A stretch of 60,048 nt of DNA from the NCBI GenBank assembly GCA_913020115.1, contig CAJWBQ010000029.1, positions 1 to 60,048 on the forward strand, given 5' to 3'. This stretch comes from an uncultured Cellvibrionales bacterium (GTDB taxonomy: Bacteria > Pseudomonadota > Gammaproteobacteria > Pseudomonadales > Cellvibrionaceae). The translations under genes and the position numbers were made by a program. Below, in pieces: positions 32,398 to 41,329 of the stretch (within the stretch, counting starts at the first letter, position 1; every line of letters begins with the position of its first letter). The notes beneath the pieces are model-generated. The model worked only from the letters and a program-made list of their open reading frames with translations. It ran no database searches and was not told the origin of the DNA.

Positions 32398-32514
32398 ATG
32401 TCTAAAATATCCACTAATGAAGATAACGAGAAAAACGATTCTTACTCTGTAAAATCAGGACTTAAACTTGTTCGATCATTCTCTATTGCGCCGATGATGG
32501 ACTGGAGCGACTGA
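32398..32514 (+). pseudogene. dusA: dusA 5' fragment at junction F, in frame
   Basis: ATG at 32398 opens 38 codons: MSKISTNEDNEKNDSYSVKS, then GLKLVRSFSIAPMMDWSD and TGA. RSFSIAPM(M)DWSD matches the DusA start better than the other fragments. The hydrophilic N-terminal tail differs from those at B and E, so each element brought its own dusA start. The frame is cut at the same Asp codon as all others. Confidence 0.9.
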
Positions 32515-32685
32515 ATAAAAAATATTTAACAATCAAAGGTTTTGTAGGGATAACATTTCTCTGGGGATTGTTTGGGGACACTGGGAAAAGGAATTGCGAC
32601 GCATTTTTAATCGCACTGTGAGTCTGAAATGCGGCATTCTGAACTGAGAAGCTACCTAGCCTTTAGAAAAATAGCGTCTTTCCAC
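32485..32685 (+). repeat. dusA-type attachment junction F (core plus full left-end arm)
   Basis: The core 32485-32514 is identical to that of junction B over GCGCCGATGATGGACTGG and AGCGACTGA. The arm runs AATATTTAACAATCAAAGG, TCTCTGGGGATTGTTTGGGG, ATCGCACTGTGAGTCTGAAA, GCGGCATTCTGAACTGAGAA and GCCTTTAGAAAAATAGCGTC. It opens the largest unit, of 12 kb. Confidence 0.92.
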
Positions 32686-32797
32686 TGACTTTCAATTGAT
32701 GTTTTTGGTCTAAGCTGCTGTCGACCTTATGCTACGCAGATTACATACAGGTTTTGAAGGGAACCAAAATTCTCTACTCATACTTGAGGCCTGCGAT

Positions 32798-33862
32798 TTA
32801 CTCATCCAAAATACGCATACGCTTGGCGTACTCCCTCGGCGAATGGCCGACACGTTTTTTGAAGAATTTAGACAGCGCAGCCGTGTCGGTAAAATGCAGG
32901 CGTTCCGAAATTGCGCCAATAGATAATTCTGATGTTTTAATATAATGTTTGGCCAGGTCTTCTCGCGCTTTATCGTAGAGATCCTGATAACTGGTATTAT
33001 GTTTCTTTAAACGATATTGCAGTGTTCTAACGGGAATATTCAGTGTTTTTGCAACTTCACCTGCCGTCACCCCTTGGTCATTTATTAACGTTCTAATAAT
33101 ACGTTCAACACGTTGCACAAGAGTCATGCCCTGGCCAATACTGGATTCCAAATCCCGCGTCACAATCCTTTTAGCATCACCGGATATTTTATTGAGTGGA
33201 TTGTGATAGTTTGGCGCTTGAAGATCTTCGCGGCTGACATGGATCGCATTAACATCTTGATTAAAAAACAGGTGCTCTCCAAACACTTTTCGTAATGGTT
33301 TTAAATCGGTGGGCGCGGCGTGCCTGAACCGTGTATGCCGAGGAACCCAGCCAAACCCCAAAGAGTCACGTAGATATCTACAAAAAGCGGCAAGACTTAG
33401 CTCAACCATTTGAGTAATCGCAGTATTTTTTGGCGCGGTTTGAAATACATCGAGGTTTAATCGTGAAATTTCTATACTCAGGGAGATACCCGCATCCCCC
33501 TCATCCTGAACATACAGTGCTAGTGCCTGACTATGTATTGTCAGGTTATCCGCCATCAAATTAACAGATTCGCCTACGGTGCTAGCATTGCGAGCCAAAA
33601 GCCACAGCGGGCCCAGCATATCGGGGCCTTTTATTGCAGCAATTTTAAGTCCGAAAAAACGGTCGCCGCAAGCCTTTGCCGCCTCTTCAAACAGGTCGTT
33701 AACTTTGACTTCACTCACCAGAATATCTGACTGGTATAACGCCGCCGGGTTAATCTCGACTCGCTCGGCAAGCGCAACGGGGTCCTGTCCGGCCCGCTCA
33801 ATTAATGCGGCCACTCCCTCTAACACATGACTGGATATATTTTCTGCCATAACACCACACAC
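32798..33862 (-). CDS. AraC family transcriptional regulator (Arabinose_bd type)
   Basis: The protein has up to 354 aa; a start at Met5 (33850) is equally plausible and no ribosome binding site decides. An Arabinose_bd-like domain (about 20-205) precedes the C-terminal AraC domain (GEVAKTLNIPVRTLQYRLKK, LSIGAISERLHFTDTAALSK, HSPREYAKRM). It is divergent from the TonB receptor at 34052. Half-sites TGCGCAATA spaced 21 bp apart in the gap recur before the sulfatase at 37892, so it probably activates both and senses the imported compound. Confidence 0.9.
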   Translation of the reverse strand: MCGVMAENISSHVLEGVAALIERAGQDPVALAERVEINPAALYQSDILVSEVKVNDLFEEAAKACGDRFFGLKIAAIKGPDMLGPLWLLARNASTVGESVNLMADNLTIHSQALALYVQDEGDAGISLSIEISRLNLDVFQTAPKNTAITQMVELSLAAFCRYLRDSLGFGWVPRHTRFRHAAPTDLKPLRKVFGEHLFFNQDVNAIHVSREDLQAPNYHNPLNKISGDAKRIVTRDLESSIGQGMTLVQRVERIIRTLINDQGVTAGEVAKTLNIPVRTLQYRLKKHNTSYQDLYDKAREDLAKHYIKTSELSIGAISERLHFTDTAALSKFFKKRVGHSPREYAKRMRILDE

Positions 33863-33913
33863 ATAATCGACTGTTCAGTCAGCCTTACCAAAGTTCGGCA
33901 AGCTCATCTCATT

Positions 33914-33943
33914 GCGCAATATTACTAGAATGCTGCGCAATAA
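33914..33943. promoter_or_regulatory. AraC-type direct half-sites before the TonB receptor
   Basis: TGCGCAATA occurs at 33914-33922 and again at 33935-33943, exactly 21 bp apart in the same orientation, as for araI1/I2-type sites two helical turns apart. The sites lie between the divergent AraC and TonB receptor genes. Confidence 0.65.
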
Positions 33944-34051
33944 TACAATTTGTGACCCTTCAACCTATCTAACATGAGATCTCGAGGCGGCAGGCAATGC
34001 CTCTGAGTAAATACCGACGAATAATAGAATACAACCATACGAGAGAGAGCC

Positions 34052-36505
34052 ATGAGAATTTCCACGCTCCAGAAGAGATTACTATCAATCAACATCACCG
34101 CAGCGCTTGGTTTAGCAGCCCCTCTGGCCGTGAATGCTGACGAGCTTAGGCTTGAAGAAATTGTCGTAACCGCCCAAAAGCGCGAGCAAAACCTGCAAGA
34201 TGTTCCCATTTCCGTCAGTGCTGTCGACGGGGAAAAAATGGCCGAAGCCGGTATTAATAACCTGGAAGACCTGTCTGCTTATGTTCCCAACTTTCAGCAA
34301 GCCAATTCCCCGCTAGGTCAGGTCCTTTCTATTCGCGGCATCAGCTCTGGCATCAACCAAGGTTTTGAGCAATCCGTTGTGCAATATGTTGATGATATTG
34401 CCCTGGGGCGCGGCCCGATGGCCCGCATGCCTTTTATGGACCTGGAGCGTGTTGAAGTTCTGCGCGGACCGCAAAATGTGCTGTTCGGAAAAAACAGTAT
34501 TGGTGGCGCAATTTCCATTACCACCGCCAAACCGACTAGTGAATTTGAAGGCCATGTTCAGGTCGAGCACGATAACGAGTATGCCCGAAATGAAATTCAA
34601 TCCATGATGTCAGGGCCGCTTTCAGAAACCGTTGGTGCTCGCGTTGCGATTCGCGCCTCCCAAGAAGACGGGTATTTTGTTAACACCTCCAATGGCGACA
34701 ATGAACAGCAAAAAGACGAACTCACCGCACGCTTAACTCTGGATTGGACCCCAAGCGAAACCTTTAATGCCAGCCTGAAACTCGAGCACAGCATTTTTGA
34801 TTTTGAAGGCCGCGGTGAAGAAGTTATTGCCGGCTACGATTCCGTTAGTCCATTGTTCGCAGGCAGGAGCTTCGGTGAAATTGGCGAATATCTGTCAGCC
34901 ATTACAGGTCAAAACATCGGCTATGAAGACGGCATACAAAACCGTAAACGTCAAACCAATAACGACGAATACAGTGATAACGAAACCAATCAAGTCGTCC
35001 TAACCATGAATTGGCAATATGATGAATTCACAATCACTAGTGTTACCGGTTATGCGGGTTATGAGTTGGATGAAGATACCGACCTTGACCTGTCAGGCTT
35101 GGAGTCGATACACGCCGCCCAACAAGAAAAGTTCGATCAAACTAGCCAGGAAATTCGCATCACTTCACCCGGTGGCGAAACCGTTGACTGGATTGCCGGG
35201 GCCTATTATCAGTCGTGGGAGCTGGAATACAGTCAACAAAGTGTTATTGATGACGAAAACCTAACCTCCGCTTTAAGTAATTTAGGGCTAGGTTTGCTGA
35301 TGCCAGGTGCCGGGGTCACTGGATTCAGGCCCGCGGCATCTCTACTGACCAGCTATGGCGTTGGCACCCCATTTCTGCTTGCTACCGCCGGTGCCCGCCA
35401 GCTGTATTCACTTAAGGAAATCAATAATACCAGTAATGTAAGGAATTACAGCGGCGACAGTGATACCTATTCCGCCTTCGGCCAAGCCACCTGGAATGCG
35501 AGCGAAACAGTTCGCCTGACAATAGGTGCGCGTTACACCCAGGAAGAAAAAGACGCTGAGCGCTCAGTAAGCATTTATGACACCAGCGCTGGCAACCTAA
35601 CCCCGGCCGGTATTGAAGCCCAACTAGTGATGGGCGGTGTATTTGGGGTTGAGAATCACGCCGTAAAAGATGATCGCAGCGAAAGTTCTGTCACCGGCTC
35701 CATAATTACCGAATGGGAAGCCACAGAAGACTTAATGCTTTACGCCTCCATCAGTAATGGTTTTAAAGCCGGGGGGTTCGACGCCAGAGCAGGGCGCGCC
35801 GCTGACTTCGAATATGAAGATGAAACGGTTATTAGCTATGAAATCGGCTCCAAAACCGAACTGCTGGATGGTCGTGCACAATTAAACGCAGCCATCTTCT
35901 ATACCGACTATAAAGACCTTCAGGTTAGTCAATTTGATGGCACGGTTGGTTTTGTGGTGGGCAATGCGGCAGCCGCTCGCTCACAAGGCATCGAACTGGA
36001 CGGTCGTATTATGCTAAGCGAAGGTTTGTTGCTGATCGGATCTATGGCCTATCTTGATTACCAATTCAAAGAGTTTGTAGGTGCAGCCTGCCCACCCAAA
36101 ACAACACTGGATACCGGTGCGCGCACCTGTGATCTTAGCGGTGAACCAAATACCTTTGCGCCTAATTCATCAGCGTCAGTGACTTTGGACTACCTAACCC
36201 CACTAACCGACGCATTCAACCTGCACATAACAATGGACACCTCTTACCGTTCAGAACAATACGTTGAAGCGACGCTGGAGCCTCTGATGAAACAGGGTAG
36301 CCAAATCAATCTTAATGCCCGTATCGCATTGGAAGCTGATAACTGGATGCTGGCGTTGGTTGGTAAAAACCTAACCGAGAATGATGACATTGCTTACTCT
36401 TCTGCAACACCGGTAACTGGCAGTGCTTTGATTCAGGCTCCTACCTACAGCGGCTATCAAGTAAACCCTCGCACAGTAGCGATTCAAGCGAAGTACAACT
36501 TCTAA
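34052..36505 (+). CDS. TonB-dependent outer-membrane receptor
   Basis: The 817-aa protein has a signal peptide (ending near AVNADE), TonB box LEEIVVTAQKR, plug (about 45-155, with LSIRGISSGINQGFEQSVVQ and ERVEVLRGPQNVLFGKNSIG) and a barrel ending AIQAKYNF. It is the same subfamily as the receptor at 12309 (both share GxNQGFEQSV and the GRGP motif). GAGAGAGAG precedes the ATG. It is divergent from the AraC gene and followed by GST, sulfatases, DJ-1 and metallo-hydrolase genes on the same strand, which suggests uptake of a sulfated organic compound. Confidence 0.93.
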   Translation: MRISTLQKRLLSINITAALGLAAPLAVNADELRLEEIVVTAQKREQNLQDVPISVSAVDGEKMAEAGINNLEDLSAYVPNFQQANSPLGQVLSIRGISSGINQGFEQSVVQYVDDIALGRGPMARMPFMDLERVEVLRGPQNVLFGKNSIGGAISITTAKPTSEFEGHVQVEHDNEYARNEIQSMMSGPLSETVGARVAIRASQEDGYFVNTSNGDNEQQKDELTARLTLDWTPSETFNASLKLEHSIFDFEGRGEEVIAGYDSVSPLFAGRSFGEIGEYLSAITGQNIGYEDGIQNRKRQTNNDEYSDNETNQVVLTMNWQYDEFTITSVTGYAGYELDEDTDLDLSGLESIHAAQQEKFDQTSQEIRITSPGGETVDWIAGAYYQSWELEYSQQSVIDDENLTSALSNLGLGLLMPGAGVTGFRPAASLLTSYGVGTPFLLATAGARQLYSLKEINNTSNVRNYSGDSDTYSAFGQATWNASETVRLTIGARYTQEEKDAERSVSIYDTSAGNLTPAGIEAQLVMGGVFGVENHAVKDDRSESSVTGSIITEWEATEDLMLYASISNGFKAGGFDARAGRAADFEYEDETVISYEIGSKTELLDGRAQLNAAIFYTDYKDLQVSQFDGTVGFVVGNAAAARSQGIELDGRIMLSEGLLLIGSMAYLDYQFKEFVGAACPPKTTLDTGARTCDLSGEPNTFAPNSSASVTLDYLTPLTDAFNLHITMDTSYRSEQYVEATLEPLMKQGSQINLNARIALEADNWMLALVGKNLTENDDIAYSSATPVTGSALIQAPTYSGYQVNPRTVAIQAKYNF

Positions 36506-36606
36506 CCCTATCTCTCTTGGGCATCGGATATCTATCTCTTCTCCCGATGCCCCTTTTTATTTTAGAGAGTTCAAAAAAGTCATATCCATTCCACGAGGTT
36601 CCCTCT

Positions 36607-37722
36607 ATGACAAACAAAGATTATGAGTTGGTAGCAACTCAACATTCATACTATTCCGCCAAAGTGCGAGCGTGTTTGCAGTATAAACGCTTGCCCTATC
36701 AGGAGATTGGATCAAATATTGAAACCGTTCTCAACCGTGTTATTCCTGCCACCGGCAACCAACAGTTTCCTGTCGTGTTTTGTCCCGATGGCACTGTACT
36801 TAAAGACGGTTGCGATATTGTTGAGGCGCTGGAATCTCGCCACCCTGAACGCCCAATCATGCCAGAAAATCAGCAACTGAAATGTGTTGCCAAATTGATT
36901 GAAGTCTTGGCCGATGAGTTCTTTGCGATTCCCATGATTTACTATCGCTGGGTACCTGAAGATGCCAAGCAATGGGGTATCGGCATGTTCAAAACCATTC
37001 TAGGGAACGGTGTTGAGAACCCGGACATGGCTGCCTTAGCAGAGCAAATGGGAGAGACCATTAGCACCGAAATTCGTTCACGTTTACCCAAGGTGGGTTT
37101 GGATCGCAAAGATATCCAGCAAAAAGCCATGCAGATAACTGAAGAAGTCTGTGGCCTATTGAATGATCATTTGGCCACTACGCCCTACCTGCTGGGTGAC
37201 CACCCAACACTCGCCGATCTGGGCATAATGAATGCTATGTGGGGCCACCTGTATCTGGATCCATGTGATGCCAGTATGTTTATCCGTAAAGATTACCTGC
37301 ACCTGAATAACTGGATCACCAATATGCATTCCGGCGCTGGTATCTCAGACCAAGGCGAACTTTATATCGCCGACACTCTGATTCCTCTGTTGCGCTACCT
37401 GAGTGATGTATTTGCCAACATGATGACGGATATTCTTGCAGCCGCCGATAATGAGCTATCCACAGCTGAAACCGGAACCGAGGCGCCCGCCGGTCTAGGT
37501 CGGATTAAAACCTTGTTACAAGATATTGAACTATCTCGCCCCGCAACCGCCTATACCGCCTGGCGCTTACAGGCCGTTATTGAACACTACCAGGCAATTC
37601 CTGCTGTTCAAAAGCCAGCCACTGATGACCTATTAAGCGATATCGGCTTCCTCTCTTTGTGCCAGCATCAGCCAAATTGGAAGATGCAAAAAGACAATTT
37701 TAAACTATTTGTAGCGGCCTAA
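36607..37722 (+). CDS. Glutathione S-transferase-like protein, extended C-terminus
   Basis: The protein has 371 aa from the ATG at 36607, which follows GAGG; the frame is open further upstream without a better start. The N-terminal thioredoxin-fold domain (YELVATQHSYYSAKVRACLQ, FPVVF with the cis-Pro, LKDGCDIVEALE as the Glu/Asp-binding region) is followed by a GST C-domain (HLATTPYLLGDHPTLADLGI). About 100 extra residues after 270 have no assignment. Most GSTs have 200-230 aa. It lies 101 bp after the receptor and probably acts in the same pathway, by glutathione conjugation or etherase chemistry. Confidence 0.8.
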   Translation: MTNKDYELVATQHSYYSAKVRACLQYKRLPYQEIGSNIETVLNRVIPATGNQQFPVVFCPDGTVLKDGCDIVEALESRHPERPIMPENQQLKCVAKLIEVLADEFFAIPMIYYRWVPEDAKQWGIGMFKTILGNGVENPDMAALAEQMGETISTEIRSRLPKVGLDRKDIQQKAMQITEEVCGLLNDHLATTPYLLGDHPTLADLGIMNAMWGHLYLDPCDASMFIRKDYLHLNNWITNMHSGAGISDQGELYIADTLIPLLRYLSDVFANMMTDILAAADNELSTAETGTEAPAGLGRIKTLLQDIELSRPATAYTAWRLQAVIEHYQAIPAVQKPATDDLLSDIGFLSLCQHQPNWKMQKDNFKLFVAA

Positions 37723-37793
37723 TAACCAGCTTTAAGGTCCACATTTTCACCCTGTAACAACTCCGCTACCGGGTGAGAAAAGAAGCGTTAAGC

Positions 37794-37823
37794 TGCGTGA
37801 AATTACTGTTTTTCTGCGCAATT
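37794..37823. promoter_or_regulatory. AraC-type direct half-sites before the sulfatase
   Basis: TGCGTGAAA (37794-37802) and TGCGCAATT (37815-37823) are 21 bp apart and match the pair at 33914-33943. A consensus -35 TTGACA (37823-37828) adjoins the second half-site, as at class II activator promoters. Confidence 0.6.
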
Positions 37824-37891
37824 TGACAATTATGGATGCCAGTCATCTCTACAATGAATTCTCTATTGAAGTGAACCATCACTGGAAGCCC

Positions 37892-39568
37892 ATGAAAAAA
37901 GTTATGATCGCACTGCTGATTTTGGCCCTCATCGGCACTACTGCCTACACCCGGCGCCTCGACATCATGCTCGCGTTAATCAAATACCAATCCTCTCAAA
38001 AGATTGTCGCTGAGTCTCGCGATGTACCATGGTCGCAAGGGCCCCCAGAATCGGAACTTATACCCGATCAGCGCCCGCCCAATATCATTTTGATTGTCGC
38101 CGATGACCTGGGTTACAACGATATTTCAGCTCTTGGCGGGGGTGTAAGCCGTACTGATGGCAGTATCGTGCAAACACCCGGAATTGATCGCTTAGCCGCC
38201 GAAGGGGCAGTGTTCAATCAATCCTATTCCGGTGCCAGCACCTGCGCACCCTCCCGAGCGATGTTGATGACTGGGCGTTACCCCACCCGAACCGGATTTG
38301 AATTTACACCAACCCCGGAAGGTATGGGCTCGATGGCTACCAGCATAAGCAACAGTATGGACAATAACCTGCCGCCCGCCATCTATAACGCCGTTTTGGA
38401 CAAAGCGAAACCGCCTTATGAGTTACAAGGTTTGCCACCCTCTGAGATTACCTTGGCCGAAGTGCTTAAAGAACAGGGCTATTACACAGCCCACATTGGC
38501 AAATGGCATTTAGGTAATGACGGCGACATGGGCCCACACAAACAGGGCTTTGATGACAGCTTACTGATGACCAATGGTCTCTATTTACCGGAAAATGACC
38601 CTAATGTCGTCAATGCCAAACTGGACTTCGACCCTATTGATCAGTTCTTGTGGGCCAAGCTAGGCTTCAGCAACTCATTTAATTCGGGCAGTACCGATCA
38701 GTTTAAACCCGCCCGTTACATGACAGACTATTGGACTGACGAATCACTAAAAGTGATCACGGCCAACAAAAATCGCCCTTTCTTTTTGTATCTGGCCCAC
38801 TGGGGACCACACACGCCGCTGCAAGCCACACGAGAAGATTATGAAGCCGTGGGCAATATCAAGCCGCACCGCAAACGAGTTTACGCAGCTATGGTGCGGG
38901 CCGTGGATCGCAGTGTCGCACGTATTATGGAAACTCTGGAAGCCGAAGGTCTGGCGGACAATACCCTTGTGGCCTTTACCAGTGATAACGGCGGCGCAGG
39001 CTATGTGGGGTTACCGGAAAGCAATAGACCTTTCCGAGGGTGGAAGATCACCATGTTTGAAGGTGGCCTGCGTGTTCCCATGTTTGTCAAATGGCCGAAG
39101 AACATTCCCGCCGGTAAAACCGTAAACACGCCGGTAGCTCATATTGATGTAATGCCGACCCTGGCCGCCGCCGCAGGTGCCGCTACACCTGAAGGTATCG
39201 ACATCGATGGTAAAAATATATTGACCTTGCTTGACAACGAGACAAGCTGGCCGCGCAAAACACTGTTCTGGCAAAACGGCCACTACCAGGTTGTGCGTCA
39301 TGAAGATTGGAAATTACAGGTGAATGATCGCCCAACTGACGGTCTGCAAACCTGGTTGTTTAATCTAAAAGACGACCCAACTGAACAAGAAAATCTGACC
39401 AATAGTCACCCGCAAATAGTAAAGGAGCTGAGTAAGCTATTGGCCAAGCATCAGGAAAACGCCCGTCCGCCTTTGTATTCAGCCGTGATTGACATGCCGG
39501 TAATGATTGATAAAACCCTGAATAAGAAATTCGAGCAAGGCGACGAGTACGTCTACACGCCTAACTAA
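37892..39568 (+). CDS. Sulfatase (arylsulfatase family)
   Basis: The protein has 558 aa from the ATG at 37892, which follows GGAAG; a longer reading from 37823 would overlap the regulator half-site. An N-terminal signal anchor ([16 protein letters not shown]) is followed by the sulfatase fold: metal-binding Asp71-Asp72 in [10 protein letters not shown], the formylglycine motif Cys118 in [20 protein letters not shown] and FTSDNGG. It hydrolyses sulfate esters in the periplasm after Cys is converted to formylglycine; no maturase gene is present here. It is less related to the other two sulfatases in the window. Confidence 0.93.
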   Translation: MKKVMIALLILALIGTTAYTRRLDIMLALIKYQSSQKIVAESRDVPWSQGPPESELIPDQRPPNIILIVADDLGYNDISALGGGVSRTDGSIVQTPGIDRLAAEGAVFNQSYSGASTCAPSRAMLMTGRYPTRTGFEFTPTPEGMGSMATSISNSMDNNLPPAIYNAVLDKAKPPYELQGLPPSEITLAEVLKEQGYYTAHIGKWHLGNDGDMGPHKQGFDDSLLMTNGLYLPENDPNVVNAKLDFDPIDQFLWAKLGFSNSFNSGSTDQFKPARYMTDYWTDESLKVITANKNRPFFLYLAHWGPHTPLQATREDYEAVGNIKPHRKRVYAAMVRAVDRSVARIMETLEAEGLADNTLVAFTSDNGGAGYVGLPESNRPFRGWKITMFEGGLRVPMFVKWPKNIPAGKTVNTPVAHIDVMPTLAAAAGAATPEGIDIDGKNILTLLDNETSWPRKTLFWQNGHYQVVRHEDWKLQVNDRPTDGLQTWLFNLKDDPTEQENLTNSHPQIVKELSKLLAKHQENARPPLYSAVIDMPVMIDKTLNKKFEQGDEYVYTPN

Positions 39569-39593
39569 CTCAAAAGAAACCAGAGAGAACACC

Positions 39594-40277
39594 ATGATAG
39601 AGCTATACACAGCACCAACCCCCAACGGCCATAAAGCTTCCTGCACACTGGAGGCACTTGGAATGGAATACAACACCCATACCGTCAACCTGCTGGAAAA
39701 CGAACAAAAGAAACCTGAGTTTCTGGCAATCAACCCCAACGGCCGTATCCCTGCAATTGTTGATCGTGCCAACGATGATTTTTCGGTGTTTGAATCCGGG
39801 GCCATTATGATTTACCTGGCTGAACAAGCCGGGCAACTATTTCCCGCCGAAGCAAAAGCTCGTTCCAGAGTTATGCAATGGCTCATGTTCCAAATGGGCG
39901 GCACCGGCCCGATGATGGGACAAGCTAACGTGTTTTATCGTTACTTCCCTGAAAAAATTCAGCCGGCCATTGATCGCTACCAAAGTGAATGCCGCCGTTT
40001 ATTTGAAGTAATGAACACGCACCTAAGTGATAACGAATGGCTGGCCGATGATTACTCCATTGCCGATATAGCTAATTGGTGCTGGGCACGAACGTACAAA
40101 TGGTCAGGGGTATCGGTTGCGGGACTAGATCACCTTAACCGTTGGATGGGCACCATGGCAGAACAGCCAGGCATGGCCAAAGGTATCGAAGTTCCTTTCA
40201 GTTTAGGTAATCTATTAGACGATGAGAAAGAGCAAAAAAACTTCACTAGTAACGCTCAAGCATTATTGCAAAAATAG
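39594..40277 (+). CDS. Glutathione S-transferase, YfcG/Nu-type
   Basis: The 227-aa protein begins [20 protein letters not shown], the signature of Nu-class GSTs such as YfcG, with Thr and Asn near residues 9-11 for glutathione binding, cis-Pro in [11 protein letters not shown] and [13 protein letters not shown]. The C-domain has [13 protein letters not shown]. These proteins often have glutathione disulfide reductase activity. It lies 25 bp after the sulfatase, with AGAGAG before the ATG, so it is in the same operon. Confidence 0.9.
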   Translation: MIELYTAPTPNGHKASCTLEALGMEYNTHTVNLLENEQKKPEFLAINPNGRIPAIVDRANDDFSVFESGAIMIYLAEQAGQLFPAEAKARSRVMQWLMFQMGGTGPMMGQANVFYRYFPEKIQPAIDRYQSECRRLFEVMNTHLSDNEWLADDYSIADIANWCWARTYKWSGVSVAGLDHLNRWMGTMAEQPGMAKGIEVPFSLGNLLDDEKEQKNFTSNAQALLQK

Positions 40278-40415
40278 ATGCAGAAAAAGTGTCTCTTAAG
40301 AATTGGCTCGTTTGGTCACATATGTTCTGCCGACTTACACAGTCATAATATCAATAAGACACCACGAATATGGTTCGCTCTATTAGTAACGAACTCCATA
40401 AAATCAGAGTAAATT

Positions 40416-41270
40416 ATGAAGACCAGACTCATCAAAATTGGCGCAGTTATCCTTGCCCTTATCCTCACCTTAGCCGTGGCATTGCCCACACTTCTTCACA
40501 AAGCAGGCATACACCCTGAGTACACCGGCGAAACTCATCAACTGCCCGCAGGCAAGCGCGCCCTAGTGATCACCACCAGTCACGGGGTGCTGAACGCGCC
40601 CGGCGAGACCACGGGCAACCCCACAGGCGTGATGGCCTCAGAGATGACCCACCCCTATTACAGCTTCCTCGATGCGGGCATGCAGGTGGATGTGGCCAGC
40701 ATTCAAGGTGGCCAGATACCTGTGGATCCACAAACCCTGTCTCGCCCCATCATCAGCCCTGAAGATAAACGCTTTCTGGCAGACCCCGCCCTGCTCGCCA
40801 AAACCGAACACTCGCTGCGCATCGACGATGTAGACTTCACTCAGTACGACGCCATATTTATAGCCGGCGGCTGGGGCGCGGCCTACGACCTTGGTTATTC
40901 TGACGTGCTGGCGGAAAAGGTCAGTAAAGCCTATTACGGGCCTAAATCACCCTTGATTGGTTCAGTCTGCCACGGTGCCTTAGGCTTGATTAATGCCAAG
41001 GACAGTGAGGGCAATAAGTTAATTGCTGGTCGAGCCATGACTGGCGTCACCGACAAGCAGGTCAAGGAGCTTGGCATTGATATCACTCCCATGCACCCTG
41101 AAACCGAATTGCGCAAAGCCGGCGCCGCCTTCGAGAGCCAAACGGCATTTATTGATTTCTTTGCCACCCACGTAGCCGTCGATCGCGAGCAGCGTTTTGT
41201 GACCGGGCAAAATCAAAATTCAAGTTTGGAAGCCGCTCAAAAAATGATTGCGATTATTGCCGCTCAATAA
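40416..41270 (+). CDS. DJ-1/PfpI family protein with N-terminal membrane anchor
   Basis: The 284-aa protein has an N-terminal hydrophobic segment (IGAVILALILTLAVALPTLL) and a DJ-1/PfpI domain with the nucleophile in GSVCHGALGL (about residue 190) and AIFIAGGWGAAYDLGYS. EMTHPYYSFLDAGMQVDVAS is similar to the corresponding part of the DJ-1 protein at 24707, so they are distant paralogues within the array. The role is unknown; glyoxalase, amidase or chaperone activity is possible. The gene lies 138 bp after the GST gene on the same strand. Confidence 0.87.
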   Translation: MKTRLIKIGAVILALILTLAVALPTLLHKAGIHPEYTGETHQLPAGKRALVITTSHGVLNAPGETTGNPTGVMASEMTHPYYSFLDAGMQVDVASIQGGQIPVDPQTLSRPIISPEDKRFLADPALLAKTEHSLRIDDVDFTQYDAIFIAGGWGAAYDLGYSDVLAEKVSKAYYGPKSPLIGSVCHGALGLINAKDSEGNKLIAGRAMTGVTDKQVKELGIDITPMHPETELRKAGAAFESQTAFIDFFATHVAVDREQRFVTGQNQNSSLEAAQKMIAIIAAQ

Positions 41271-41329
41271 AAGCGCGGCGAAATCAGAATGTGCTATAAA
41301 GAACGGACTTTATTAAGAGTGTGCCATCA

